Of a stretch of 64,000 nucleotides of DNA, positions 32,912 to 40,326 are shown in pieces (positions within the stretch are counted from its first letter, which is position 1; each line of letters begins with the position of its first letter). Made by a program: the position numbers and the translations under genes. The notes below the pieces were generated by a model that did not search any database, was not told where the DNA came from, and saw only the letters and a program-made list of their open reading frames with translations. The DNA comes from DASSFG01 sp035547915 (GTDB lineage: Bacteria > Planctomycetota > Planctomycetia > Pirellulales > JAICIG01), in NCBI GenBank assembly GCA_035547915.1, contig DASZTS010000095.1, positions 1 through 64,000 of the forward strand, given 5' to 3'.

Positions 32912-34440
32912 ACGATCTCATCGAGGAAATCCAAAATCTGTCACCAGAGGAAAGAGTGACGGGTGCTGCGGTCATCGTAGTCATCGTATTCCTGGCACGG
33001 AAGAAGCGAACGGCACCGCGATCAAACGATCCGCTCGACTATCCGCTCATGCAATGGACGCAGGGTTGCTTTCTAACCGTCCGTCACCTGCTGGCGAACA
33101 TCCTGATCCTTGGGGCTACGGGGTCAGGCAAAACGTCCGGCTCAGGAAAACACCTGATGCGTGCCATCGTTCGGTATCCGGGGTCTGGTGGGTTGATCCT
33201 CGCTGCAAAACCAGAGGATGCCGACGACGTGCGGGTGATCTTCCGCGCGGCGGGTCGAGGGGATGATCTGCTCGTCGTCAATGACGACGCGGAGCTGCGG
33301 TGTAACTTCATCGACTACGTGCGGAGCATGGGCGGCGACGCGAGGGAGATAACGAAAGCGATCATCACCATTGCTGAAACGCTGCGGTCGAGCGACACCA
33401 AGGGTGGCGGAGAGATGGGAGATTTTTGGGATCGTGAGAACGCGAGACTGCTGGGTCATGCGGTACTGGTGGTGCTTTTAGCGAAGGGAAACGTTAGCGC
33501 CCCCGATCTCCAGAGGTTCATCATGACGGCGCTTCAAAATCCGCAGCAGGTCTCGTCTGAGCAATGGCAGAGATGTTTTCATGACCAGTGCATGCGGGCA
33601 GCCTTCGACGCTCCGAAAACCAGAATCCAGCAACATGATTTCGAGCTGGCGACGGATTTCTTTTTCCGTGAGTGGCCCAGCATGGCAGATAAAACCCGTT
33701 CGTCGATCCTCACGGGCGTGATGGGAATCCTATTCAGCATGAACTCCGGATTGTCGAGGGAGATTTGCTCGACGACCACGAACGTCTCTCCAGATGAGAT
33801 GCTTCGAGGGCGGTGGGTGATGGTCAACCTACCGCCGTCGAAATACGGCGATACGGGAAGCTTCATCAATTCGGGTTGGAAATACCTCACCCAAAAAATG
33901 ATCCTCGGGCGGAAGGCCGCGGGTTTCGATGCTCCTATCGTGATTTGGTGTGATGAGTTCCAAAGTCTTGTCAACAGTGCGGATTCCCACTTCCTAGCTC
34001 AATGTCGTTCGCACCGCGGATGCCAAATAATGCTGAGCCAGTCGATTCATTCTTTGATGGGAGCATTGAAAGGAGACACCGGCAGGCACCATGCCATCGC
34101 CCTGATGTCAAACACCCAGCACAAGGTCTTTCATGCTATCGGCGATCACGAAACGGCGGAGTTCGCAAGCAACCTTTTAGGGCGAGAGGAGAGAACGAAA
34201 ATCGGCGGCTCTATCGCCCCCGCTCAGGACATGTGGGAGGAGATGTTCGGCCCACCGAAGATCACGACGAGCTTCAGCGAGCAGTGGGAGCCTGTGGTCG
34301 AGCCGGGCGTCTTCATGAACGGCCTTCGGACAGGAGGCCCGCAGAACAACTATCAAGTCGATGCTATCTGCATAAAAACGGGCGATCCGTTTCCTGGTGG
34401 CGGGAACTGGCGCTTCTGCACCTTCGATCAAAGGGGGTAG
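32908..34440 (+). CDS. type IV coupling protein (VirD4/TraD/TraG-like)
   Basis: This 510-aa ATPase has Walker A GATGSGKTS near residues 69-77 and Walker B PIVIWCDEFQ near 344-353, followed by SQSIHSLMGAL, the motif that in this family contacts the nucleotide from the neighbouring subunit. One N-terminal hydrophobic segment (about 12-30) can anchor it in the membrane. It would dock the relaxase-DNA complex to a conjugation channel. It is smaller than typical VirD4, with a single short anchor. No channel genes are seen in the window, so it probably works with a co-resident secretion system. Confidence 0.88.
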   Translation: MNDLIEEIQNLSPEERVTGAAVIVVIVFLARKKRTAPRSNDPLDYPLMQWTQGCFLTVRHLLANILILGATGSGKTSGSGKHLMRAIVRYPGSGGLILAAKPEDADDVRVIFRAAGRGDDLLVVNDDAELRCNFIDYVRSMGGDAREITKAIITIAETLRSSDTKGGGEMGDFWDRENARLLGHAVLVVLLAKGNVSAPDLQRFIMTALQNPQQVSSEQWQRCFHDQCMRAAFDAPKTRIQQHDFELATDFFFREWPSMADKTRSSILTGVMGILFSMNSGLSREICSTTTNVSPDEMLRGRWVMVNLPPSKYGDTGSFINSGWKYLTQKMILGRKAAGFDAPIVIWCDEFQSLVNSADSHFLAQCRSHRGCQIMLSQSIHSLMGALKGDTGRHHAIALMSNTQHKVFHAIGDHETAEFASNLLGREERTKIGGSIAPAQDMWEEMFGPPKITTSFSEQWEPVVEPGVFMNGLRTGGPQNNYQVDAICIKTGDPFPGGGNWRFCTFDQRG

Positions 34441-34442
34441 TC

Positions 34443-34832
34443 ATGCCAAAGAACCTAGAAATCGTTGACCAGATTCGCGGCTATGAATTTTGGCGTGAAG
34501 GATGCGCGGCTCTGATTGCGAACGTCTGTGAGGTCCTGAAGCTGGCGGAAATGCAGGTCGAGCCCGAGACGATCATCAGATTCGTCGGCTCCATCGAGTT
34601 GTTTCTGGGCAGCCTGAAAGTGGCCGAGAAGCCAGACTGCTTCTGCGACACGTGCTTCAGGGCTGCGTTCGAGTTAACCGAGGGAAAGGATTCACAAAGG
34701 CGACTTAAGGAGCTTATGGACTATTTCGCCATCTACCTCGATGACCGGACATGGGTCGCGCGAATGATGCTGATCGACTCCGTTATTGGGGTAGTCAGCG
34801 GGTTGGAAAACGGCTTCTCCAAGAAAGGTTAA
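34443..34832 (+). CDS. hypothetical protein (129 aa)
   Basis: It begins two bases after the coupling-protein stop with MPKNLEIVDQIRGYEFWREG. The protein looks helical throughout. A CFCDTCF motif near residues 64-70 could bind a metal. No family is recognised. Its tight spacing on both sides places it in the same transcript as the coupling protein. Confidence 0.65.
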   Translation: MPKNLEIVDQIRGYEFWREGCAALIANVCEVLKLAEMQVEPETIIRFVGSIELFLGSLKVAEKPDCFCDTCFRAAFELTEGKDSQRRLKELMDYFAIYLDDRTWVARMMLIDSVIGVVSGLENGFSKKG

Positions 34833-34835
34833 ATC

Positions 34836-35411
34836 ATGCCACAGAAAATCGACGGCCCCGGCGACGCGATGACGCCGCAGAATTGTACCAATATCGTCCA
34901 GACGTTGGCGAACGCCTACGCCACCTGCTTCCACGTCTTCCTCCGGACGGACTTCGGTGACGAAGCCTTCGGTGGCCTCACGGGACCGGGATCAATGGTC
35001 ATCATCCTGCTAGTGTGGGGGTCGGATACCACGGGCTTCATGCTTTACTACTTCTGGCTCTGGATTGCCTTCCTGCTCTTACAGCGGATGCGGCAGGGTT
35101 TGAACAGGCGGCTCGGCCGTGTCGCTTATTCGCGCTACAACGGTTTCCCCAAGGTCGCAAAGCAGCTCTTTCGCTGCAAGACCGAAACCCAGGCCAGGAC
35201 CATCGAGCCGGTCATCTGCCTGCTCGTAGGCATCCCATTGATGTACTACGACTTCGAGGTGGCGGGGAAGTTCATTACGGGAGGGGCGGCGGCCTTGTGG
35301 GTCGTCGAGACTTCAATCCGGTGGGCCGACAACCGGAAGGTTCAACAGCTGCGCGACGCCCAGATTCAAGCACAGCGTTTATCAGCAATGGCCAAGGGGC
35401 ATGAGTTCTAA
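34836..35411 (+). CDS. membrane protein (191 aa)
   Basis: Two or three hydrophobic helices lie at about 52-85, with a further pair at 125-160. Basic stretches (QRMRQGLNRRLGR) sit between them. The C-terminal helix (NRKVQQLRDAQIQAQRL) may form a coiled coil. It begins four bases after the previous gene. It may be part of the transfer machinery, but no family is recognised. Confidence 0.65.
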   Translation: MPQKIDGPGDAMTPQNCTNIVQTLANAYATCFHVFLRTDFGDEAFGGLTGPGSMVIILLVWGSDTTGFMLYYFWLWIAFLLLQRMRQGLNRRLGRVAYSRYNGFPKVAKQLFRCKTETQARTIEPVICLLVGIPLMYYDFEVAGKFITGGAAALWVVETSIRWADNRKVQQLRDAQIQAQRLSAMAKGHEF

Positions 35412-35428
35412 CCTGAAAGGAGAATGTT

Positions 35429-35689
35429 GTGGGATTTTGGAAGGATGTCGAGGACAAGGCGATGCAAATGGGTGCCCAAGGAGCGTCGGAGCTTGCTCAC
35501 GCACTTTACACCGGGAACGCCTATACCGCCTACGGCCCAACTGAGAGATCAGCGGGGGCGGCTCTGCCGGAACAGGACGGGTCGAATCAGCCTAATCAAT
35601 CGAGTCAGCCGAGCTACGACGAGATGAAGGCGCAGGTAGCCCAACAGGCGCCGCAGATCGAACCGCCGCAACAGGAAATGGAGAGGTAA
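35429..35689 (+). CDS. small glutamine-rich protein (86 aa)
   Basis: A GTG at 35429 follows AAAGGAGAATGTT, a good ribosome-binding site. The protein reads MGFWKDVEDKAMQMGAQGAS and becomes disordered, with many Gln, Pro and Ser residues. The stop lies two bases before the next small gene. Function unknown. Confidence 0.6.
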   Translation: MGFWKDVEDKAMQMGAQGASELAHALYTGNAYTAYGPTERSAGAALPEQDGSNQPNQSSQPSYDEMKAQVAQQAPQIEPPQQEMER

Positions 35690-35691
35690 CG

Positions 35692-35790
35692 ATGGAGATC
35701 ATTTTCGGCATCCTGATCGGAATCGACCTGGTGTTGATCGTGGCGGCAGCGGTGATGGGAGTGGATTCGGATGGAACCGGCGGATGCTGA
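35692..35790 (+). CDS. single-helix membrane micropeptide (32 aa)
   Basis: This 32-residue frame reads MEIIFGILIGIDLVLIVAAA-VMGVDSDGTGGC, one membrane helix and a short soluble tail ending in cysteine. It starts 2 bases after the stop of the previous gene and overlaps the next by 20 bases. Its existence rests on spacing, hydrophobicity and the coding context. Confidence 0.45.
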   Translation: MEIIFGILIGIDLVLIVAAAVMGVDSDGTGGC

Positions 35791-35989
35791 ATTACGCGAG
35801 GCCGCGTCACGGATGGCGCGGCAGCTCGTGCAGGTCGTCGAGCCGGTCTTGTACGGCTGGGAGGTCAAGGATGCAGAGGGGGAGTTCTTCGAGGTCGTGC
35901 TGGCGGGGCTGAGGGAATTCAATGAGCGAACATCAGAAGGCGATGGAGGCGGCGCAGGAGCACTCCCAGAAGCTCGAAGCGGTCTATAG
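35771..35989 (+). CDS. small acidic protein (72 aa)
   Basis: The protein (MEPADAELREAASRMARQLV) is helical at first and ends in a glycine-rich tail that overlaps the next gene. A GGGAGTGG element lies about 8 bases before the ATG. No domain is recognised. Confidence 0.5.
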   Translation: MEPADAELREAASRMARQLVQVVEPVLYGWEVKDAEGEFFEVVLAGLREFNERTSEGDGGGAGALPEARSGL

Positions 35990-36212
35990 GGTGAATGGCC
36001 GGGAGGGGCTGAAGGATTTCCCTGGGGAGGATGTGTGCTTCCTCTACTGGTGCCTCCAGCACGAGGTCCGGGAGATCACGGAGAAGATCGAGGGCGGCAG
36101 GGCGATGGAATTTGACCTGCTCATAAAAGAGCAGCTCACCTCGGAGCTCAAGGACCTGCGGATCGAGCTAGGGGAGCGGCACGAGAAGCTGGAAAGAGGA
36201 CTGGAGCGATAA
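35922..36212 (+). CDS. small helical protein (96 aa)
   Basis: MSEHQKAMEAAQEHSQKLEA begins an almost entirely helical protein with charged heptads (IKEQLTSELKDLRIELGERH), likely a coiled coil. It overlaps the end of the upstream gene by 68 bases, and its stop lies two bases before the next gene. Function unknown. Confidence 0.6.
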   Translation: MSEHQKAMEAAQEHSQKLEAVYRVNGREGLKDFPGEDVCFLYWCLQHEVREITEKIEGGRAMEFDLLIKEQLTSELKDLRIELGERHEKLERGLER

Positions 36213-36214
36213 CG

Positions 36215-36520
36215 ATGGCATCGAAAGAGCAGGTTGCGGCCGTTGCATCTAGGATCGCATGGCTTAAGTCCATGACCTATTTCGCAGAGGAAGGCCAGCT
36301 TCCATCTATCTGCTCAGACCTAAGTCTTCCTGAATGGGGAGACCTGAGCCATAGCGAGCAACGAACTGTCCTCGCTACGGCGGTGAATTGGGATGGCTTC
36401 ACCAAGGACGAGCAAAATGCCGTCATCAATCACGCGCTCGCGTCACCGGAGGAGTATGACAGGCTGCGTGATGAGGTGGCCAAAGCACCAGCGCGGGAAA
36501 GTCAGGAGCTGGAGCGATGA
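36215..36520 (+). CDS. hypothetical protein (101 aa)
   Basis: The protein begins MASKEQVAAVASRIAWLKSM and is helical with a short acidic middle. It overlaps the excisionase-like gene by 4 bases (ATGA). No domain is recognised. Being last before the excisionase, it may be co-regulated with island excision. Confidence 0.6.
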   Translation: MASKEQVAAVASRIAWLKSMTYFAEEGQLPSICSDLSLPEWGDLSHSEQRTVLATAVNWDGFTKDEQNAVINHALASPEEYDRLRDEVAKAPARESQELER

Positions 36521-36738
36521 AGCTGCTGCTCGTCACCGAGGTCGCTGAAATCCTCCGCTGCTCAGAGAGCACGGTTTACAATCTGCTGGAGTCGGGCAAG
36601 CTGCTCGGCCGGCGGTGTCCGGGATGGCGGATCAAGCCCGACGATCTCGAAGCTTACGTCGAAGGCACAAAAAGGGAACCGCGAGCCCCCCCGAAGCGAG
36701 ACCGCGGCTCCGTGCAGTTGAAGCATCTCAAAATTTAG
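36517..36738 (+). CDS. xis: excisionase-like HTH protein (73 aa)
   Basis: The sequence MKLLLVTEVAEILRCSESTV-YNLLESGKLLGRRCPGWRIK is a MerR/Xis-type winged helix (HTH_17): helix-turn-helix followed by a wing with conserved R-x(n)-W-R-I. A basic tail follows. Such proteins bend DNA at the att site and steer the integrase toward excision. It faces the integrase gene tail to tail with 3 bases between, a common Xis-Int layout. The symbol reflects this context, not a search. Confidence 0.75.
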   Translation: MKLLLVTEVAEILRCSESTVYNLLESGKLLGRRCPGWRIKPDDLEAYVEGTKREPRAPPKRDRGSVQLKHLKI

Positions 36739-36741
36739 CGG

Positions 36742-37725
36742 CTATCTCTTTGCTTGCCGGAGCATGAACTCGTGGTCTTGGGCAACTTTTGAATAGACCC
36801 GGTCAATCATCTTCGTGTCGCCGTGTCCCGCCAGAGCCGCCACGACGTGCGAGTCGACGCCGTTGACGAGCTTCTGAGTTATCCATGTGTGGCGTAGGGC
36901 GTATTGGTTGAACCTCTTGCCGAGCTTTTTCTCAAGCTGGGCGAACCGGCATTTGACCGCCGAGGCCGTCCACGGCCGCCCCCTCGTGTTGAGGAATAGC
37001 CGTCCGTCGGCCTTCATCCTCTCCTTGACGATCTTGAGCGCTCGCGGCGTCGGGATGTAGATGGCTCGCGGCGTGCGTTTGCCCTTGGCCTCCTGGGTGG
37101 GCAGCACGGCTCGCTTCTTGTCGAGCTCGATGTGCCGGGCTTCAAGCCCCTTTGCCTCCTGGGGGCGGCAGCCGCAGTCGTAGGAAAAGATTAGGAGGTC
37201 TTTGAATTCCTTGTCCTTGACCTGACCAAGCAGGGCCTTGAATTCCTTCTCGGTGACGACCTCGGTTCGGGTCTTGGCGGTCGGCTTCTCCATGCCGGCC
37301 AATGGGTTCGCCTTCAGGCCCTTGTTCTTCTTCGCCCAATTCAGGGCGCGCTGAAGCGTGGCGATGGCGTGATGCTTGGTGGTCGAATTCCATGTAGTCT
37401 GGCCTTTGAGCCAGGCGGTGACGTGGTCCGGGGAAAGTTCGTCGATGGAGAGTTGCGGCCACTTCTTCAGGAAGGATTGGCAGAAGTCGAGGTGGCCGCG
37501 ATAGGTCTTGTAGGCCCGGTTCTCGCGCGTGAAGTCGAGGAAGTCATCGAGCAGGACGGCGAACAGGGTTCGGTCGGCCACTTCCTGCGGGCCTTCCTTG
37601 AGGAGGCGTTTAAGCTCTTCGTCAGCCTGTTTCTTGGTATCGCCGAGGCGGAAGCGGGAGCCATTGATTGTGGCGTAATAGCCATTTCGTCGTTCCCACC
37701 ACCACGGTTTTGGCGGCCTAGCCAT
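36742..37725 (-). CDS. int: island integrase, tyrosine recombinase (327 aa)
   Basis: An N-terminal arm-binding-like region (about 1-45) is followed by a SAM-like core-binding domain (50-140) and the catalytic domain: Arg in CGCRPQEAKGL near 187, Lys/His region, YALRHTWITQKL near 273-284 (Tyr replaces the usual His of the H-x-x-R motif), LAGHGDTKMIDRVYSK with the Tyr nucleophile near 309. Its start lies about 110 bases from a tRNA 3' fragment, so it most likely integrates this island into that tRNA gene. The excisionase-like gene converges on it. The N-terminal tryptophan-rich start (MARPPKPWWWERRNGYYATI) is common in phage-type integrases. Confidence 0.92.
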   Translation of the reverse strand: MARPPKPWWWERRNGYYATINGSRFRLGDTKKQADEELKRLLKEGPQEVADRTLFAVLLDDFLDFTRENRAYKTYRGHLDFCQSFLKKWPQLSIDELSPDHVTAWLKGQTTWNSTTKHHAIATLQRALNWAKKNKGLKANPLAGMEKPTAKTRTEVVTEKEFKALLGQVKDKEFKDLLIFSYDCGCRPQEAKGLEARHIELDKKRAVLPTQEAKGKRTPRAIYIPTPRALKIVKERMKADGRLFLNTRGRPWTASAVKCRFAQLEKKLGKRFNQYALRHTWITQKLVNGVDSHVVAALAGHGDTKMIDRVYSKVAQDHEFMLRQAKR

Positions 37726-37833
37726 GATATTGGTTCCAGCGAGGTAAGGGATTGAATTTCGCTGGAATTCTATATCAGTTCTGTATCAGGGCCAGTTTCT
37801 CCGCAAAATTCTGCGGGTATTTTCATAAGCCCC

Positions 37834-37912
<79 letters not shown>

Positions 37913-38125
37913 ATTGGGTCTCATCGTGCAGGATTCCCTTTCAATCGGGGAAAGACCACTCCGGCGGCTCCGCCAGTCGATCTCGCCCACGTCTTGTGGG
38001 TTTTCCAGATATTGCCACAAGATGTTGTGGTGCGCAACGGATGTTTTAGAGGATGAATTCTTCCAGAAGGGCTAGGCGCCTGTTATGCTTTTTGCTAACA
38101 TTCGTCCCCAGCGGTTGCGAAATCG
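37913..38125. other. non-coding gap with small hairpins before the retron RNA
   Basis: Two hairpins are visible: CCCAC-GTCTT-GTGGG followed by TTTT at 37986-38004, and CCACAA-GATG-TTGTGG at 38015-38030. The first could be a weak plus-strand terminator. No gene is seen. Confidence 0.4.
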
Positions 38126-38339
38126 CTAGAGCTTCGCCGTTGCCTTTTGGCAACAGGGCCGAGGGAGGATTTCCCGAAGGCCATTAAACGTCTCCCAAGC
38201 GTGGGGGACGGGATAGTTCGCCCGCGAGACGTGCTTGCAAGGGTGCAAGAAACGCCGCTTCGCGGCGAGGATTTCGTCTCGGTGGTTTAACTTGGGGGTT
38301 GTCGCCACACCGGACGGAGACCCCGACTCAGAGCTCTAG
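38126..38339 (+). ncRNA. probable retron msr-msd RNA
   Basis: CTAGAGCT (38126-38133) and AGCTCTAG (38332-38339) are perfect complements at the two ends, like retron a1/a2 arms. An AGC just inside a1 could hold the branching G. Inside are GTTGCC-TTTT-GGCAAC (38139-38154), CGTCTCCCA/TGGGGGACG (38189-38210, one G-U), an outer stem CGAGACG (38225-38231)/CGTCTCG (38275-38281) enclosing CTTGCA/TGCAAG and CGCCGC/GCGGCG hairpins. The element ends 2 bases before the first retron gene and is followed by a retron-type reverse transcriptase. msr and msd limits cannot be fixed by eye. Confidence 0.7.
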
Positions 38340-38341
38340 TT

Positions 38342-38584
38342 ATGGAGACATGCCATTATTCGCGACGGCTCTCGGAAGAAGACGCATTGGAGGTTCGTAA
38401 ATGGATTGTGGAATATTGGAACGGAATCGCCCAATGCGACTATCTGGGAGGGGTCCTTGGGGAGTTGCTTCGCGAAAAGGAAATCCGGGTAACTGAACTT
38501 CTGGAGGCAGGCAACGCGGACGATGTTTATCGTGCCTCTTTGCTTACTGCGGAGGTTGAAGCCCTAAGGCGTTCTCTATCATGA
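38342..38584 (+). CDS. small retron-associated protein (80 aa)
   Basis: The protein begins METCHYSRRLSEEDALEVRK and is helical and acidic. Its ATG starts 2 bases after the end of the putative retron RNA, and its stop overlaps the HTH gene start by 4 bases. No ribosome-binding site is evident. I do not recognise a family. Its place between the RNA and the reverse transcriptase suggests a part in the retron's effector or control function. Confidence 0.65.
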   Translation: METCHYSRRLSEEDALEVRKWIVEYWNGIAQCDYLGGVLGELLREKEIRVTELLEAGNADDVYRASLLTAEVEALRRSLS

Positions 38585-38964
38585 AGCAACTCTCCCTTAT
38601 CAAACACAAACCGGTTGAACCGATGCCAATAAATCTGGGAAAAGCTGCAAAGGACCTACGAACACGGCTTAGGCTTTCGCTGCGCGAGGCTGAAGCGGAG
38701 TTGGGAATCTCCTACGTCCACCTTTGTAAGATCGAAAACGGCAAGGTTGATCCTTCGCCGGGGATGATCGAGAGGTTCCATGACGCATGGGGCATTGATC
38801 TGTACATGTTCGCCGTGGTTTACCACAGCGAAGACCGGGAAACGCCGAAGCCTCTGCAGGCGCCGGTGAAAGCGTTGATGCAAGGATGGAAGCAGCATAT
38901 CGAAATGCTGCTGGACAAGCGGATCAAGGATGAAACCGATTCATGCTTAACCTCGGCCGGCTGA
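38581..38964 (+). CDS. Xre-type HTH protein of the retron (127 aa)
   Basis: Residues about 20-75 are a Cro/CI-type helix-turn-helix: LGKAAKDLRTRLRLSLREAE followed by LGISYVHLCKIENGKVDPSP. The C-terminus is helical and basic (KALMQGWKQHIEMLLDKRIK). It overlaps both neighbours: 4 bases with the 80-aa gene and 22 bases with the reverse transcriptase, so all three are translated together. Retrons with an HTH accessory protein are a known class (type VI in the published scheme, from memory). It may be the toxic effector or a repressor. Confidence 0.8.
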   Translation: MKQLSLIKHKPVEPMPINLGKAAKDLRTRLRLSLREAEAELGISYVHLCKIENGKVDPSPGMIERFHDAWGIDLYMFAVVYHSEDRETPKPLQAPVKALMQGWKQHIEMLLDKRIKDETDSCLTSAG

Positions 38965-40031
38965 AGCATCTTGCCAATGTACTAGGCGTTTGGGAAAGCG
39001 ACATCCTGCGAGTTCTCGTCGGCTTGGAGGAAAACCCCTCCGCATTTGTAACGGAACTTACGGTTTGGCCTGCGAAGAAGGAAAAGCGGTCACGTGATGT
39101 AATCAGCCCCCGTCGTCGTTGGCGATTGATACAGCAACGGATTTATAAAAGACTGCTGCTGCGGGAATTGCAGCCGACGCCATATATTCACGGTGGAGTC
39201 AGAGGGCGAAATGCAGCGAGCAATGCGCGGACTCACATCGGTAACGTCTTTGGTTTCGTGACCGACATCACGGACTTTTTTCCGTCGATCGACTGCCATC
39301 GAGTCAATGAGCTGTTTCTTCGACACGGTAGTGGATACCAAATGGCGAAGGTGTTGACCAGGTTGTGCACCTACGAATTCCACCTGGCGCAAGGTCTGAC
39401 GACAAGCTCAATTCTCGCCAACGAGATTTTCAAGTCAGCCGACCTGCACATTGCGCGCGCATGCAACGAGATGGAGCTGCGGTATAGCCGCTACGTCGAT
39501 GACATCGCCGTTTCGGGTAAGTATGATCTGAAGCGATCCGGCGTGAAGGCGGTCATTCAAGATGTTGTCGAGCGATTTGGCTTCAAACTAAATTTAGCCG
39601 TGGGGAAAACCGATTGGGGTCGGCTCGATTGTGATATTTCGATTACTGGTGCCCGGGTCACCGGTAACCACCTCAACCCATCACGGGACTTCGTGTCGGA
39701 GCTCCAACGATTGATCCGCGACCATCAAAGTCTCGCAGCAGATGGCCATTTCGATGGCCCATTCCTCGTGGAAGGCGAGCTGGTTGGAAAGGCGTACCAT
39801 GCTTGCTACCTAAATTCAGGGTTACGACGATCGATCCTCTCTGAGTTGGGAAAGATCAAGTGGGATGCGGTAATGAATTACGCTACTCGCCGAAACTTGT
39901 GTCGGCGGATCGAGCGTATCGCTCCCCGCGGAGAACCGCGGCCAAGTGCGGAGATTCCACTCGCCCTTTCGCAGGGCTGGCAAAATACGGTACTGCAACC
40001 GACTGATCCTAATCTCGTTCCGTGGGAATAA
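38943..40031 (+). CDS. retron-type reverse transcriptase (362 aa)
   Basis: Motif order is that of retron reverse transcriptases: NAASNARTHIGN (about 90-101), catalytic Asp in DITDFFPSI near 108-116, QGLTTSSILANEIF near 157-170, catalytic YVDD near 185-188 and a VTG box in ITGARVTGNHLNPSRD near 234-249, the last being a retron signature. Length is slightly above the usual 300-330 aa. The enzyme would copy the upstream RNA into branched msDNA. It ends the three-gene unit. Whether the system is active cannot be judged, but no motif is missing. Confidence 0.92.
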   Translation: MLNLGRLKHLANVLGVWESDILRVLVGLEENPSAFVTELTVWPAKKEKRSRDVISPRRRWRLIQQRIYKRLLLRELQPTPYIHGGVRGRNAASNARTHIGNVFGFVTDITDFFPSIDCHRVNELFLRHGSGYQMAKVLTRLCTYEFHLAQGLTTSSILANEIFKSADLHIARACNEMELRYSRYVDDIAVSGKYDLKRSGVKAVIQDVVERFGFKLNLAVGKTDWGRLDCDISITGARVTGNHLNPSRDFVSELQRLIRDHQSLAADGHFDGPFLVEGELVGKAYHACYLNSGLRRSILSELGKIKWDAVMNYATRRNLCRRIERIAPRGEPRPSAEIPLALSQGWQNTVLQPTDPNLVPWE

Positions 40032-40326
40032 GGCTCCGCTTTCTCCCCGCATCTGGTTCATCTCTTCGCGACCCTTTCGCATCTCATCGGGATAGGAACG
40101 CCAGTCTTCGCCCGATCAAGGACTTGCTCAAGATCGGGGAGGAGTTCCGCTGGTATCGATTCGATGCTCATCGAGATACTGTTCGACACTTTGGGGGATG
40201 GGACAACGTGAAAAGGGGTCAAAAGAGCATCTCATCAGATTGGGTATGTCCTTCGCTCGATGATACACTGGCTGCGAAATCGATCGGTATAGCCACGGCG
40301 ATTCTAAACTTGCGCTTTGAACGGCG
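40032..40326. other. intergenic region after the retron, no gene seen
   Basis: This stretch separates the retron from the first core-like chromosomal gene. An open frame crosses it but has no start signal and overlaps both neighbours, so I do not call it. Confidence 0.3.
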
